A DNA stretch of 64,000 bases from Burkholderia sp. MS389. GTDB taxonomy: Bacteria; Pseudomonadota; Gammaproteobacteria; Burkholderiales; Burkholderiaceae. Shown one piece after another: positions 53,769 through 62,200 of this stretch (within the stretch, counting starts at the first letter, position 1; the number at the start of each line of letters is the position of its first letter). The notes under the pieces were generated by a model that saw only the letters and a program-made list of their open reading frames with translations, was not told where the DNA came from and did not search any database. The position numbers and the translations under genes are program-made. The stretch covers positions 2,046,001-2,110,000 of the forward strand of contig NZ_CP045995.1 of assembly GCF_016899425.1 (NCBI RefSeq), read 5' to 3'.

Positions 53769-54011
53769 ATGGTGGCCATGCATTTGCTCGTAATGGCCTT
53801 CCTGAGTGTGTTCGGCTACAAGCGCCAGCAATGCAAAGCGGAGGCGTTTGCCTATGCGGCGTCCATGGTTCAAAACCCTGCGTGCTGGTCAATCGTGAGC
53901 TGGCTGCCACGGCACGACCTGGCTACGACCAAGGCAGTCCGTCAAATGGTAGAGAACATTGCGCCGTACTTGCCGGCCGGTTCCACCGTCAATCTAGTCG
54001 GATTCCGATGA
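53769..54011 (+). CDS. Weak small ORF, hypothetical protein
   Basis: This 80-residue ORF has a hydrophobic start (MVAMHLLVMAFLSVFGY) and a soluble remainder. It could be a secreted peptide, but codon use is not decisive and no ribosome site is obvious. It may be spurious. Confidence 0.3.
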   Translation: MVAMHLLVMAFLSVFGYKRQQCKAEAFAYAASMVQNPACWSIVSWLPRHDLATTKAVRQMVENIAPYLPAGSTVNLVGFR

Positions 54012-54095
54012 TCGTCATTAACGCGGGCCGCGGATGTCGGCGTCCGGACTGAAATGCAACAGACAGGTGGTGTGTTTTGCCACAGACACCTGCGT

Positions 54096-54404
54096 TCATC
54101 GCGGCATCATTCCGGTTCGTGACGGCTTGCTCGAGATCAAGGCGAAGCGCTCCAGGTTGTAAGCGATGTCTACGAGGTGCAACGCAAAAATAAAAGATGC
54201 CGGGCACGATCCGACCGCGGCGGTGCGCCACGCCAGCGGCACCGTGCCGTCCCGCCGGAAGCTGGCAAGGGTAATGGCGGCCCAGGCCAACAGGGGGATG
54301 ATGCCCACGTTCTCCACGGCCCGGATGAAGAGCGAGAGTCGCCCGCGGGTCTGAGCGACAACATCGATGACGTAGCACTCGGTTTCGGTTGTGTGATGAG
54401 TCAA
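54096..54404 (-). CDS. Small membrane protein, hypothetical
   Basis: This 102-residue ORF has two hydrophobic segments (about 33-48 and 68-82) and a polar N-terminus (MTHHTTETECYVIDVVAQTRG). It looks more like a gene than its neighbours, yet no family is recognised. Confidence 0.45.
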   Translation of the reverse strand: MTHHTTETECYVIDVVAQTRGRLSLFIRAVENVGIIPLLAWAAITLASFRRDGTVPLAWRTAAVGSCPASFIFALHLVDIAYNLERFALISSKPSRTGMMPR

Positions 54405-54740
54405 CCTTGTTCCGTTCGTGTCTTGGGTCTTCCATCCTCAGCATCATGGGGCCGCCACGAAATTGCGGCGAACTGGCTGAATGAAATGAGCAGCTTGCTC
54501 GATGTCGGAGGACGAAATTCCCAAAGACAGCTCTTCCGAGAATTTTGTGGCCCAAGGACATCTTTTCTGAGACGACTCCGGTCGGCTTGTCTCACAAAAG
54601 TTGTCCAAGTCATTAATTTATATAGGGTGCAAAAAACACCCTTTCTGCGAGCCCGCAAGTGTGTCGCCTCGCCGGTGTGAGCGGCTCGCGGGTGGTATCA
54701 GCTATATTCAGCGGATTCTTATCCTCACGGTATCCGTTCA

Positions 54741-55610
54741 ATGGAATCAACACGCAAGACAGTGTGCGTCGTCGCGCCCGCAGGTGTGCCCGATCCGCAA
54801 GGAATAGCGCGCGGCATCGCGCTCGTCGAAAGCTGGGGCTTCAAGGTCACGACGGGCGCGCATCTCGGCAATCGGTACCGCTATTTTGCCGGTACCGCCG
54901 AGGAGCGCGCGGACGACCTGCGGCGCGCCTTGATGGATCCGTCAATCGATATCGTCTGGCTCGCGCGAGGGGGATTCGGTTGCGCGCATCTGCTCGAGCG
55001 CCTGCCCGACGAGATCGCGACGCCGAAGACGATCGTCGGTTTTTCCGACGCGACGTCGCTATTCTGCGCGCTTGCAGACCGGCCCGGCGTGCGCTTGTTG
55101 CATGGTCCGACATTCCACAGCCTGGCGACCAAGGTCGACGACGCGACGCGTGCCGACATGCGCGCCGTGCTGACCGGTGGCAAACGCGCACCGCTGAGCC
55201 TGCGGCATGTGTCCGGCGCCCCTGATGCGGTGCGGGGACGTCTGTGCGGCGGCAACGTGACGGTGCTCGCGAGCGTCGCGGGTACACGCTGGTCGCTTCG
55301 CTCACGCGATGCGATCGTACTGCTGGAAGACGTGACGGAATTCGGCTACCGGCTCGACCGCAGCCTGACGCAACTGCGTCTGAGCGGCGCGTTCGACGGG
55401 GCCCGCGCGTTCGTGCTCGGGCAGTTCACGCGCTGCCCGATCCCGGATGGCGCGGATTTCACGCTCGAGCAGATGCTTGTCGACGTGCTGGGCGGCTTCG
55501 GCCTGCCGATCTACTCGGGTCTGCCGATCGGACATGAACACCGCAACATCACTTGGCAATACGGCAACCAGGCTGCCATCGAGAACGGCGCGATCCGGTT
55601 CGTCGCGTAG
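54741..55610 (+). CDS. LD-carboxypeptidase (peptidase S66, LdcA/MccF type)
   Basis: The 289-residue protein fits the S66 family. It shows CVVAPAGVP at the start, WLARGGFGCAHLLERLP, the nucleophile Ser in VGFSDATSLF, catalytic Glu in LLEDVTEFGYRLDR and His in IGHEHRNIT. Such enzymes cleave murein tetrapeptides or, as in MccF, detoxify peptide-nucleotide antibiotics. Its base composition is higher in G+C than the ATPase gene before it, so the patch is a mosaic. The right repeat lies just after its stop. Confidence 0.87.
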   Translation: MESTRKTVCVVAPAGVPDPQGIARGIALVESWGFKVTTGAHLGNRYRYFAGTAEERADDLRRALMDPSIDIVWLARGGFGCAHLLERLPDEIATPKTIVGFSDATSLFCALADRPGVRLLHGPTFHSLATKVDDATRADMRAVLTGGKRAPLSLRHVSGAPDAVRGRLCGGNVTVLASVAGTRWSLRSRDAIVLLEDVTEFGYRLDRSLTQLRLSGAFDGARAFVLGQFTRCPIPDGADFTLEQMLVDVLGGFGLPIYSGLPIGHEHRNITWQYGNQAAIENGAIRFVA

Positions 55611-55638
55611 CGTCGAATCTAGAAGGACGGGAACGCGC

Positions 55639-55668
55639 GTCCGCAGTCCCAATCTGTTGTCTTTGAAT
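55639..55668 (+). repeat. Right copy of 30-bp imperfect direct repeat
   Basis: Partner of 51607-51636 (27/30 identical). It lies 28 bases after the LD-carboxypeptidase stop and before the RidA stop. Confidence 0.7.
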
Positions 55669-55723
55669 TGATGATGAAAACGCCTCGAAATAATCTGCTT
55701 TAACCGCCGCAATTTTTGGAGTT

Positions 55724-56284
55724 TTACGTCTGCCCCTTACCCCTCGCCGTACCCCTCCCTCCGCCGGAATCCCGCCAGACGAACGCAACCAGATCCACTT
55801 CGACCGCAGCGTATCGAGGCAGCCGGAATGCACTGAGTGACGTTCTTGCGTGCACGCCCGCTTCGCCGAACACGGAATGCACCACCTCCGACGCGCCATC
55901 GGCGACGGCACTGTGTTCTTCGAATTCAGGATCGCTTTGCATATAGACGCCGAGGCGCGGAACGGCCCGGACCCGCTCGAGGGTGCCGAGCGACCGTTGT
56001 AACAGCGCGATGCAGCGAGCGGCACAGATCATCGCGCCGCGCCGACCGCTGTCCACCGACACGTCCGATCCGATCAAACCGCGAACGGCGATTTCGCCGT
56101 TGAGCTTCGGAATTTGTCCACTGACGAAGATCTGGTTGTCACAGCGCACGAGCGGCGCGTACCGCCCGGCCGCACCAAAATCCTCGTCCACGGCGAGTCC
56201 CAGCGCATCGGCAATGCCGCGGAATATCGCGTCCCGGTTCATGTCGATCGTCTCCGTTTCGTCGTCCGGCATCGCGGTATTCAT
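55724..56284 (-). CDS. RidA/YjgF-family protein
   Basis: The 186-residue protein has the RidA core VRCDNQIFVSGQIPKLNGEIAVRG and RYAAVEVDLVAFVW. Family members deaminate reactive imines or shape product release. It carries an N-terminal extension relative to typical 130-residue RidA. Its ATG overlaps the stop of the dehydrogenase-like gene (ATGA), so it is the last gene of the operon. Confidence 0.82.
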   Translation of the reverse strand: MNTAMPDDETETIDMNRDAIFRGIADALGLAVDEDFGAAGRYAPLVRCDNQIFVSGQIPKLNGEIAVRGLIGSDVSVDSGRRGAMICAARCIALLQRSLGTLERVRAVPRLGVYMQSDPEFEEHSAVADGASEVVHSVFGEAGVHARTSLSAFRLPRYAAVEVDLVAFVWRDSGGGRGTARGKGQT

Positions 56285-57516
56285 TGATACACCGGCGGAG
56301 ACTCGCGGGACGTGTCCGTCGAATGCGCGATCGCGTGGCCGCCATACGCAACAGCCGCCGCGTCCCAGCCGACGTCGATGTGCGCCGCCATGACCTGCAG
56401 GTCGCGCCAGTGACGTTGTGCAGGATGGGCGTCGAATGCCACGGCGGTGCCCATGCTGCCGATCAGTCGCCGGATCGCGTCGACGCAAAGCTGTGCGATG
56501 AACGCGCGATCACGCCTGATGCGGACCGTCTCGGCAGGCGACACCGCGCGTCGCGCGATGCCGGCCGTGTGCAAGGTGCGGACCAGCGCGTCGTAGAGAC
56601 GACCGGCGCAGGCGAGCTCCGCGTCGCTTTTCGCGATGTGCCCGCAAAGCACCGCGTCGCCGCTTCTACCGCGGCTGCGGAGCGTATCGATGCAGTGCCG
56701 GTATGCGCCCTGTGCGCAGCCCAGAATCGGTCCGATGATCCACGTCGTGCTGTACGGGATGAGCGGCACGTCGTACAGATACGCGTCGGGATGCAGGTCG
56801 GCGCCGGCGGGATGCGGGCCAAAATAGTTCGAACGAGCGAACACCCACTCGTCCGACACGTACAGCTTGTCGAATGCAATATCCCTGGAGCCTGTCGCGC
56901 GCATGCCGGACACGTGCCACGTGTCGAGCACACGGACGTCTTCGCGTCGAACCACGACCTTGAAGATCTCCTGGGCCTCCGGTGCGTCCGTCCCGCCGAG
57001 TCGTGCCGAGACGATTACCCAGGTTGCGTGATCGATGCCCGAGCTGTAGCGCCAGATGCCGTTCAACCGGAATCCGCTGCCGTCCCTGACGAACGTGCCG
57101 TTCTGAACCGTGGCCGTCGCGAACAGCTGTCGCGGCCCGTTCGCGAAGATGATGTCCTGACAGGCGGCGGGCAGGCGCGCCGCAGTCGTCACATGTCCGC
57201 CGACGACACTCAACATCCAGGCCGTGGACGCGCATGCGGTGGCCGCGAGCCGGGCAGCTTCGACGAGTGTCGGGAAGTCCTGCTGCAATCCGCCGTAGCG
57301 GCGCGGCGTCAGCAGGTGGAGGAGCCCGGTATCGTGCAGTTCGGCCATGGTCTCGGGCGACAGGCGCGCGAGCTGATCGGCCGCCTGTGCGCGAGCCTGC
57401 CAGTGCGGGAGCAGTTGTTCGATGCGTCGTCCGATCTGCGTGCGCTCGAGTTCGAGCCCGTCCACGCATGACCGGATCGTATCCATTGACGGGAGGTCAT
57501 CATGCAGCTGCATCAC
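56281..57516 (-). CDS. Acyl-CoA-dehydrogenase-fold flavin monooxygenase-like protein
   Basis: The 411-residue protein has the acyl-CoA dehydrogenase fold: LHLLTPRRYGGLQQDFPTLVEA and ACASTAWMLSVVGGHV, then FRLNGIWRYSSGIDHATWVIVSA. This pattern fits the FMN/FAD hydroxylases of the HsaA/DszC type and amine-oxidising relatives rather than true dehydrogenases. GTG at 57516 lies seven bases after GGAG; the ATG three bases later is an alternative. It overlaps the methyltransferase stop. Substrate unknown. Confidence 0.8.
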   Translation of the reverse strand: MMQLHDDLPSMDTIRSCVDGLELERTQIGRRIEQLLPHWQARAQAADQLARLSPETMAELHDTGLLHLLTPRRYGGLQQDFPTLVEAARLAATACASTAWMLSVVGGHVTTAARLPAACQDIIFANGPRQLFATATVQNGTFVRDGSGFRLNGIWRYSSGIDHATWVIVSARLGGTDAPEAQEIFKVVVRREDVRVLDTWHVSGMRATGSRDIAFDKLYVSDEWVFARSNYFGPHPAGADLHPDAYLYDVPLIPYSTTWIIGPILGCAQGAYRHCIDTLRSRGRSGDAVLCGHIAKSDAELACAGRLYDALVRTLHTAGIARRAVSPAETVRIRRDRAFIAQLCVDAIRRLIGSMGTAVAFDAHPAQRHWRDLQVMAAHIDVGWDAAAVAYGGHAIAHSTDTSRESPPVYQ

Positions 57517-58523
57517 GTCGCGTCTCCTCGCGGCCCGGCTACTCTGCGCGGTACGGGGTGCTCGAAGCAGAACACGGGCTCGATGCAGGGTTCGCCGAGC
57601 AGCGAGACGAATGCCTCGATCGATCGTGCGTCGTTGGAGGCGACGAACTCGTGAAAATTCGTCCCGTTCCAGAGCAGATAGACATGTTCGAATTGCTCGT
57701 GAATCGACGCGACGAGCGTATCGAACGTCACCTGCCCGTTTTGCATCTGCGACAGCATCTGGTTGCGCTTCCAGTCGATTTCCTCGCGGCTGAAGTAATG
57801 GCGCTTGTGCAGTTCGTCCTTGACGCGTTCGCGCTTGTCATACTCGTCGAGCGAATCGCAGTTGAGCTTCTCGAGGAAGAAGATCAATCCGTTCGGTTTG
57901 AGCAGGCGCGCGACGTGACGAATCTGGTCCGCGCGATCCACGCCATAGAACTGAAATGCGGCAGTCTCGTAGATGTAGTCGAACGTGCCGGAGAAGCGGT
58001 CGAGGCGCGCATGTTCGCGGAACAGCCGAGGGGTGACGTGGGCGAATGCCTGCGGGTGGAACGCCGAGAAGTCGTGATTGGCGAACCGGTTGAACGTCGT
58101 TTCGTTGGCCGGATTGGGCGAGTTCGTGAACGTGCGGATCAGGCCGTTCGATCGTTTTGCCAGCGTTCTGCCGTTGGTGCCGTCGAAGGCATCGACCTCG
58201 TAAAACTCGAAGTGCTGATCCGCGTGCTGCCTGCGACGTTCGGAATACCGCGTGAGCGCGACGCCGACGCGCGACATTTCCTCCAGTATGGCTGGCACGC
58301 TGGCAAGGAAATGCGTGAACAGCGGCCCGGCTTCGGCGACCATCAGGTCGTGATAGGCAAGCACGTCCGGATCGCGCAGCAAATGGCGGATGCGGCTCGC
58401 GACCGATTGCTTCGGCACCTGCGTCGCGCCCGTCGCCAGGCTGTGAAAATAACTTGCCATCCGGATCATCGGCGCGCTTTCCAGGTACTGCTCCGCGCCG
58501 TCCTCGATTCCGCTTGACGTCAT
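57513..58523 (-). CDS. Class I SAM-dependent methyltransferase-like protein
   Basis: The 336-residue protein contains HFEFYEVDAFDGTNG and FDYIYETAAFQFYG..RHVARLLKPNGLIFFLEKLN, matching the late motifs of SAM methyltransferases. Motif I (the Gly-rich loop) is weak, so the fold is inferred. The gene lies between the AMP ligase and the flavoenzyme and is coupled to the latter. It may add a methyl group to the cluster product. Confidence 0.68.
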   Translation of the reverse strand: MTSSGIEDGAEQYLESAPMIRMASYFHSLATGATQVPKQSVASRIRHLLRDPDVLAYHDLMVAEAGPLFTHFLASVPAILEEMSRVGVALTRYSERRRQHADQHFEFYEVDAFDGTNGRTLAKRSNGLIRTFTNSPNPANETTFNRFANHDFSAFHPQAFAHVTPRLFREHARLDRFSGTFDYIYETAAFQFYGVDRADQIRHVARLLKPNGLIFFLEKLNCDSLDEYDKRERVKDELHKRHYFSREEIDWKRNQMLSQMQNGQVTFDTLVASIHEQFEHVYLLWNGTNFHEFVASNDARSIEAFVSLLGEPCIEPVFCFEHPVPRRVAGPRGDAT

Positions 58524-58546
58524 GGTTGACCTCTTTGCATGTGGTA

Positions 58547-60070
58547 TCAGTTCAAACCCTGGGCGGACGCCTTGCCGCCGAACGTTCTTGGCAGCGCTCG
58601 CAGAAAGTCGATGCTTGCCGGAACCGCAGCGGAATCCAGATGGCGGCGACAATGATCGAGCAGTTCGATTGCATTGGCCGCAGATGTCGCAGCCGGAACG
58701 ACATAGGCTTTGGGGACGTGTGCGCCGTCGGATCGGGAAACCGGTACGACGAGCGCCTCCGCAACTGATTCGTGGTCGAGCAATACCCGCTCGACGGCGC
58801 GCGGATTCACCGGCACGCCGTCTCGATCGAACAGGTCGCCTTTCCTGCATTGAAAGAACAGGAATCCTTCCTCGTCCATCGCGAACAGATCACCGGTCAT
58901 GAACACGCGCGATTCACCGAAACATCCTTTGCGAATGACGCGGGCGGTATCGCTTTCGCGCTCCCAGTATTTCTCCATCAGCAGATCGCCGGCTACCGCC
59001 AGTTCACCGACCTGCCAGGGCTGGACCACGAGCGCATCGTCGTTGCCGACGAGGTAGGTCCTGATGCCCGGAATGGCTTTGCCGACTGAGCCGATACGTC
59101 TATCGAGTTCGGCGGGCGGCAGGTAGGCGATGCGTTTGCACTCGGTCGAACCGTAGTTGCAGTAGATCAGGACAGCCGGTAGCGCACGCCTGAGCAGGCG
59201 AATGTACTTGCCGGGCAACGCCTGTCCACTGGTCGAGACATACCGCAGCGATTGCAGTCTCGAGGCAGGCAGGTCGCCCGATTCGCACAGACGGAAAAGC
59301 GCCGGCGGAAAGACGTGCAGGCCGGTTACGCCGTGTCGCTCAATGATGTCGACGATGGCGGCGCCCGACGCGGGCAACGCCGTCTCGACCACGGCACGGC
59401 CCCCGAACAGCAGCGGCATGACCGTGTTGTAGAAGCCGTAGTCCGAACTCAAGCCCGGGGAGAAACTGAGCACGATGTCGCGTTCGCTATTGGCGAGATA
59501 GCCGGAGACGGAGCGGAATGCGGCAATCATGTTCCGGTGCGTGACGAGCACGCCCTTCGAATCGCCGGTCGAGCCGGATGTGTAGAAGATCGTTGCGGCG
59601 TCATCCACGGAGGGATTGACCGCTTCGGATGCGCCGTCGGTCGCGAAGCAGACGACATAGTCCGACAGGTCGCCGCGGGTCGCGTCGATTGTGACCGCGC
59701 GATGACGGGACGCGATGCGCGGCGAGGTCGATCGCGATGCCACGAGCGCGCTGGCGCCGCAATCCGCGATCTGCTGCTCCAGTTCGGCGGTGTCGATGGT
59801 GTGCCTGATGCATGCCAGGATGCATCCCGCCTTCAGGATGCCGAATGCAGCCGCCACCGCATGCACGGACATCTCCGAATAGAGCGCGACGCGCGCGCCG
59901 GCGGGAATGCCGAGACGGCGAAGCGTATCGGCTATCGTCGACATCACGTCCAGCAATTCGCCGTAGGTTGCCGAACGTCCGTCGACCGCCAGCGCGATTT
60001 TGTCTCGCCGGCTGCTCGCGCTGCGCTCGAAGTATGTCGGGAGTCGTTCGATCATGGCATCAGCCTTCAT
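58547..60070 (-). CDS. AMP-dependent synthetase/ligase (stand-alone adenylation enzyme)
   Basis: The 507-residue protein belongs to the ANL superfamily. It has IFYTSGSTGDSKGVLVTHRN (P-loop), YGSTECK (A5 motif), ELAVAGDLLMEKYW, FMTGDLFAMDEEGF and the C-terminal PRTFGGKAS with the Lys that closes the site. It activates a carboxylic or amino acid with ATP. No carrier protein or condensation domain is fused. The start may be 60070 or the ATG at 60055. It is next to a MFS transporter, which overlaps by 11 bases. Confidence 0.88.
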   Translation of the reverse strand: MKADAMIERLPTYFERSASSRRDKIALAVDGRSATYGELLDVMSTIADTLRRLGIPAGARVALYSEMSVHAVAAAFGILKAGCILACIRHTIDTAELEQQIADCGASALVASRSTSPRIASRHRAVTIDATRGDLSDYVVCFATDGASEAVNPSVDDAATIFYTSGSTGDSKGVLVTHRNMIAAFRSVSGYLANSERDIVLSFSPGLSSDYGFYNTVMPLLFGGRAVVETALPASGAAIVDIIERHGVTGLHVFPPALFRLCESGDLPASRLQSLRYVSTSGQALPGKYIRLLRRALPAVLIYCNYGSTECKRIAYLPPAELDRRIGSVGKAIPGIRTYLVGNDDALVVQPWQVGELAVAGDLLMEKYWERESDTARVIRKGCFGESRVFMTGDLFAMDEEGFLFFQCRKGDLFDRDGVPVNPRAVERVLLDHESVAEALVVPVSRSDGAHVPKAYVVPAATSAANAIELLDHCRRHLDSAAVPASIDFLRALPRTFGGKASAQGLN

Positions 60071-61280
60071 GCGAGGACGCCGAGGCCGACGAGGGGCTGT
60101 GGTCTTTTCGAATGCGGGGCGCGAGCGAGACCAGCAACCCGAGGCAACCCATGCACACGGACAGCACCATGATCACCGTGTCTGGTCCGAAACGCGTCGA
60201 GAACACGCCTACCGCGACGCCCGCGAGCGGCTGTGTCATGTTGTTGAGGAGGATGACGACGCCCGTCGTCTTGCCGTAGTCACGCGCGGGGATGATCTTC
60301 TGCCGCGTGCTCCGGATGTACACGTTGAACATCTTGTCGAACCCGACGATCAGCAGGAAGCCGAAAACGTATCCCGCAATTCCCGGGCTGGCTGCCGCGA
60401 TAACGCCGCCGACACAGATCGAACCGAAGCCGACGAGGCCGAGGATGCGCCGCGGGACATGCAACCTCGCCGTCATCAGCAGAATCGCGATCGTCACGCA
60501 CGCGCCTGCCGTTTGCAGTCCTGCGTAATAGCGTCCGCTTTCGTGATGAAAGCCGGTGACCATCGCGGCGGATGTCGCGAGCGTGACGCCGATCACGAGG
60601 TTCTCCGCGGCAGCCAGCATGATGACGGACTTGAGGCCCGGGAGATGGACGACGTGAGACAAGGCCGTCCTGATCGGCTTGAACCAGGTGCCGTGCGTGC
60701 CTTCCGGCATCACGAATTCGAACGCGCTGGCCTTTTGCCAATAGGCGAGCGCGACGTCGGCCGTGACGAACAGCACGGCGGCGGCCGCGACGACGAATTC
60801 CCAGCGCCACCAGGACAGCAGGATCGCCGCGAGCATGGGGCCGAGCACCAGGCCAAGCTGGTCGGCCAATTGCGAATACGACAGCACTTTTTCGAAGCGA
60901 TGGCTGCTGAATATCTGCGGCAGCATCACCTCGCGCGCAACGATGCCCTGACTCGTCAGCATGCCGCACAACGCGGACAGCGCGATCAGCCATCCGATGC
61001 CGCCGACGAGGTCGTAGGCGGCGACGCCCGCGACGCATACCGCCGCGCGGAGAATCTGACTGACGCGCATCAGCTTCGTGGGCGAATACCGGTCGCAAAG
61101 CGCGCCTAGAAACGGGAAGCACAGGTATCTCGGCAGTGTTTCGAGCGAAAACGCGATGCCCGACCAGGACACGCGTCCTGTCATCTGAAAGATGACCAGC
61201 GGCACGAGAAACAACAGAATCTGGTCGGCGAGGCGGGCAAGGAAAAGCGAATGGAAAAAGGCTTGATGCTGGGCGCGCAC
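60060..61280 (-). CDS. MFS transporter, probable product exporter
   Basis: The 406-residue protein has twelve spans with a DHA3-like start (SLFLARLADQILLFLVPLVIF) and GALCDRYSPTKLM. The GTG at 61280 is the likely start. It overlaps the AMP ligase by 11 bases, placing it in the operon. Such transporters in biosynthetic clusters often export the product or give resistance. Confidence 0.83.
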   Translation of the reverse strand: MRAQHQAFFHSLFLARLADQILLFLVPLVIFQMTGRVSWSGIAFSLETLPRYLCFPFLGALCDRYSPTKLMRVSQILRAAVCVAGVAAYDLVGGIGWLIALSALCGMLTSQGIVAREVMLPQIFSSHRFEKVLSYSQLADQLGLVLGPMLAAILLSWWRWEFVVAAAAVLFVTADVALAYWQKASAFEFVMPEGTHGTWFKPIRTALSHVVHLPGLKSVIMLAAAENLVIGVTLATSAAMVTGFHHESGRYYAGLQTAGACVTIAILLMTARLHVPRRILGLVGFGSICVGGVIAAASPGIAGYVFGFLLIVGFDKMFNVYIRSTRQKIIPARDYGKTTGVVILLNNMTQPLAGVAVGVFSTRFGPDTVIMVLSVCMGCLGLLVSLAPRIRKDHSPSSASASSHEG

Positions 61281-61339
61281 GAACGGTCACCTTTCTTTTG
61301 CGCGGAGCACGCGATGCATGCGCGCTCCTGCGGACGTTG

Positions 61340-61370
61340 CCGGGAGGGCTGCTACCCCGGGGCCTCCCGG
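61340..61370 (-). terminator. Hairpin between ectC-like gene and MFS gene
   Basis: CCGGGAGG (61340-61347) pairs with CCTCCCGG (61363-61370). Lying between the first and second genes of the operon, it could act as an attenuator or RNA-processing site. Confidence 0.5.
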
Positions 61371-61387
61371 AATGAGCGTATCGAGCC

Positions 61388-61774
61388 TTAGTAAGCGGAT
61401 GCTTCTGCAGACGCCAGGTTATGCCGTTCGTGTCCCTTGAGCGGGGGATTGAAGACGCTGACAAGCACTAGATCCCCGTCTTTGCCGCCGCGCAGGTAAT
61501 GCTGGTCGTGCTGATCGAGCACGTAGAGGGTGCCCGGGCGGATCGGAAAGACGTTCCCGTTCATGTCCTCGACCTCGCCTTCGCCCGCAATGCAATAACA
61601 GGCTTCGAGATGGTTGCGGTATTGCAGTAGCGATTCCGTACCCGCACGCACCACCGTATGGCACACGCCGTATCCCATGCCGTCCTTTTCCGTCAACAAG
61701 CGATGGCTTGTGCCGGATCCCCATTCGACAAGCAGTCCATCTTTTTCGACATCTCTCAGGTTCCTGACGAACAT
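61388..61774 (-). CDS. EctC-like ectoine-synthase-family cupin (solitary)
   Basis: The 128-residue protein closely resembles L-ectoine synthase. It has MFVRNLRDVEKDG, then TVVRAGTESLLQYRNHLEACYCIAGEGEVEDMNG, PIRPGTLYVLDQHDQHYLRGG and VSVFNPPLKGHE. EctC closes the ring of N-acetyl-diaminobutyrate. The ectA and ectB genes are absent here, so this is a solitary homologue, which can act on other substrates such as glutamine. It is the first gene of an operon with an AMP ligase, methyltransferase, flavoenzyme and RidA. It is divergent by function, not strand, from the LuxR gene upstream. Confidence 0.86.
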   Translation of the reverse strand: MFVRNLRDVEKDGLLVEWGSGTSHRLLTEKDGMGYGVCHTVVRAGTESLLQYRNHLEACYCIAGEGEVEDMNGNVFPIRPGTLYVLDQHDQHYLRGGKDGDLVLVSVFNPPLKGHERHNLASAEASAY

Positions 61775-61879
61775 ATTCGCACTCCTTTCTTTTATGTAAG
61801 AAATTATTGTCCTGCTCTCGGTGGAAGCGAAGCCACGAAAAAGCAAGCCAGTGCCCGTAACAGGATGGCCGGCTAAATC

Positions 61880-61896
61880 ATGTAGTTTTTCAACAT
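61880..61896. promoter_or_regulatory. LuxR-box-like element, copy 1
   Basis: ATGTAGTTTTTCAACAT is an imperfect palindrome upstream of the EctC-like gene and matches copy 2 in 16 of 17 positions. Confidence 0.6.
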
Positions 61897-61999
61897 TAAC
61901 CGCTGGCGGCGTAGCTGGTCAAGCGCGGAATATGAGGGAATTTATGGTGATTACGTAAATCTGCCTTGATGGTGTTGGGGGCTGCGCTGGAGAGGGGCG

Positions 62000-62016
62000 A
62001 TGTAGTTTTTCTACAT
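62000..62016. promoter_or_regulatory. LuxR-box-like element, copy 2 (perfect palindrome)
   Basis: ATGTAGTTTTTCTACAT is a perfect 6-base inverted repeat around TTTTT. It is a probable operator for the LuxR regulator at 62201-63319. Confidence 0.65.
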
Positions 62017-62200
62017 ATCCGTGGGTTGCCTGACTTTCAAAGCTGTCTTGATGAGGGGTGTTTTCATAGTTTGGGAAGGGTTGAATGTTCTATCTTCGAT
62101 GGATGTATTAAACCCGGCATTTTTGCGAGTCGCGTGATCCTCTAATTATCGAATTGATCGCTGATCACGACCCGGCTACAACTACCCGCCCTGCGCCGTC

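Larger units (their letters stand above)
53713..54740. other. Poorly coding interval in the accessory patch
   Basis: About 1 kb without a confident gene. Two weak ORFs (53769-54011 and 54096-54404) are listed separately. A sequence TGAGAC...GTCTCA around 54571-54597 forms an inverted repeat. The interval may be a remnant of mobile DNA, but no transposase is recognised. Confidence 0.4.
61775..62200. other. Control region of the EctC/AMP-ligase operon
   Basis: About 426 bases without a gene. It is A/T-richer than the genes and contains two near-copies of a 17-bp palindrome (61880-61896 and 62000-62016), 120 bases apart. Confidence 0.6.

Noticed and set aside
53869..53882. GGTTCAAAACCC, looking like a tRNA T-arm
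   Set aside because: No acceptor, D or anticodon arms can be folded around it.
53431..53910. Minus-strand ORF with an STQGFEPWTPHRQ segment
   Set aside because: It overlaps the end of the ATPase-methyltransferase gene and has no coherent fold.
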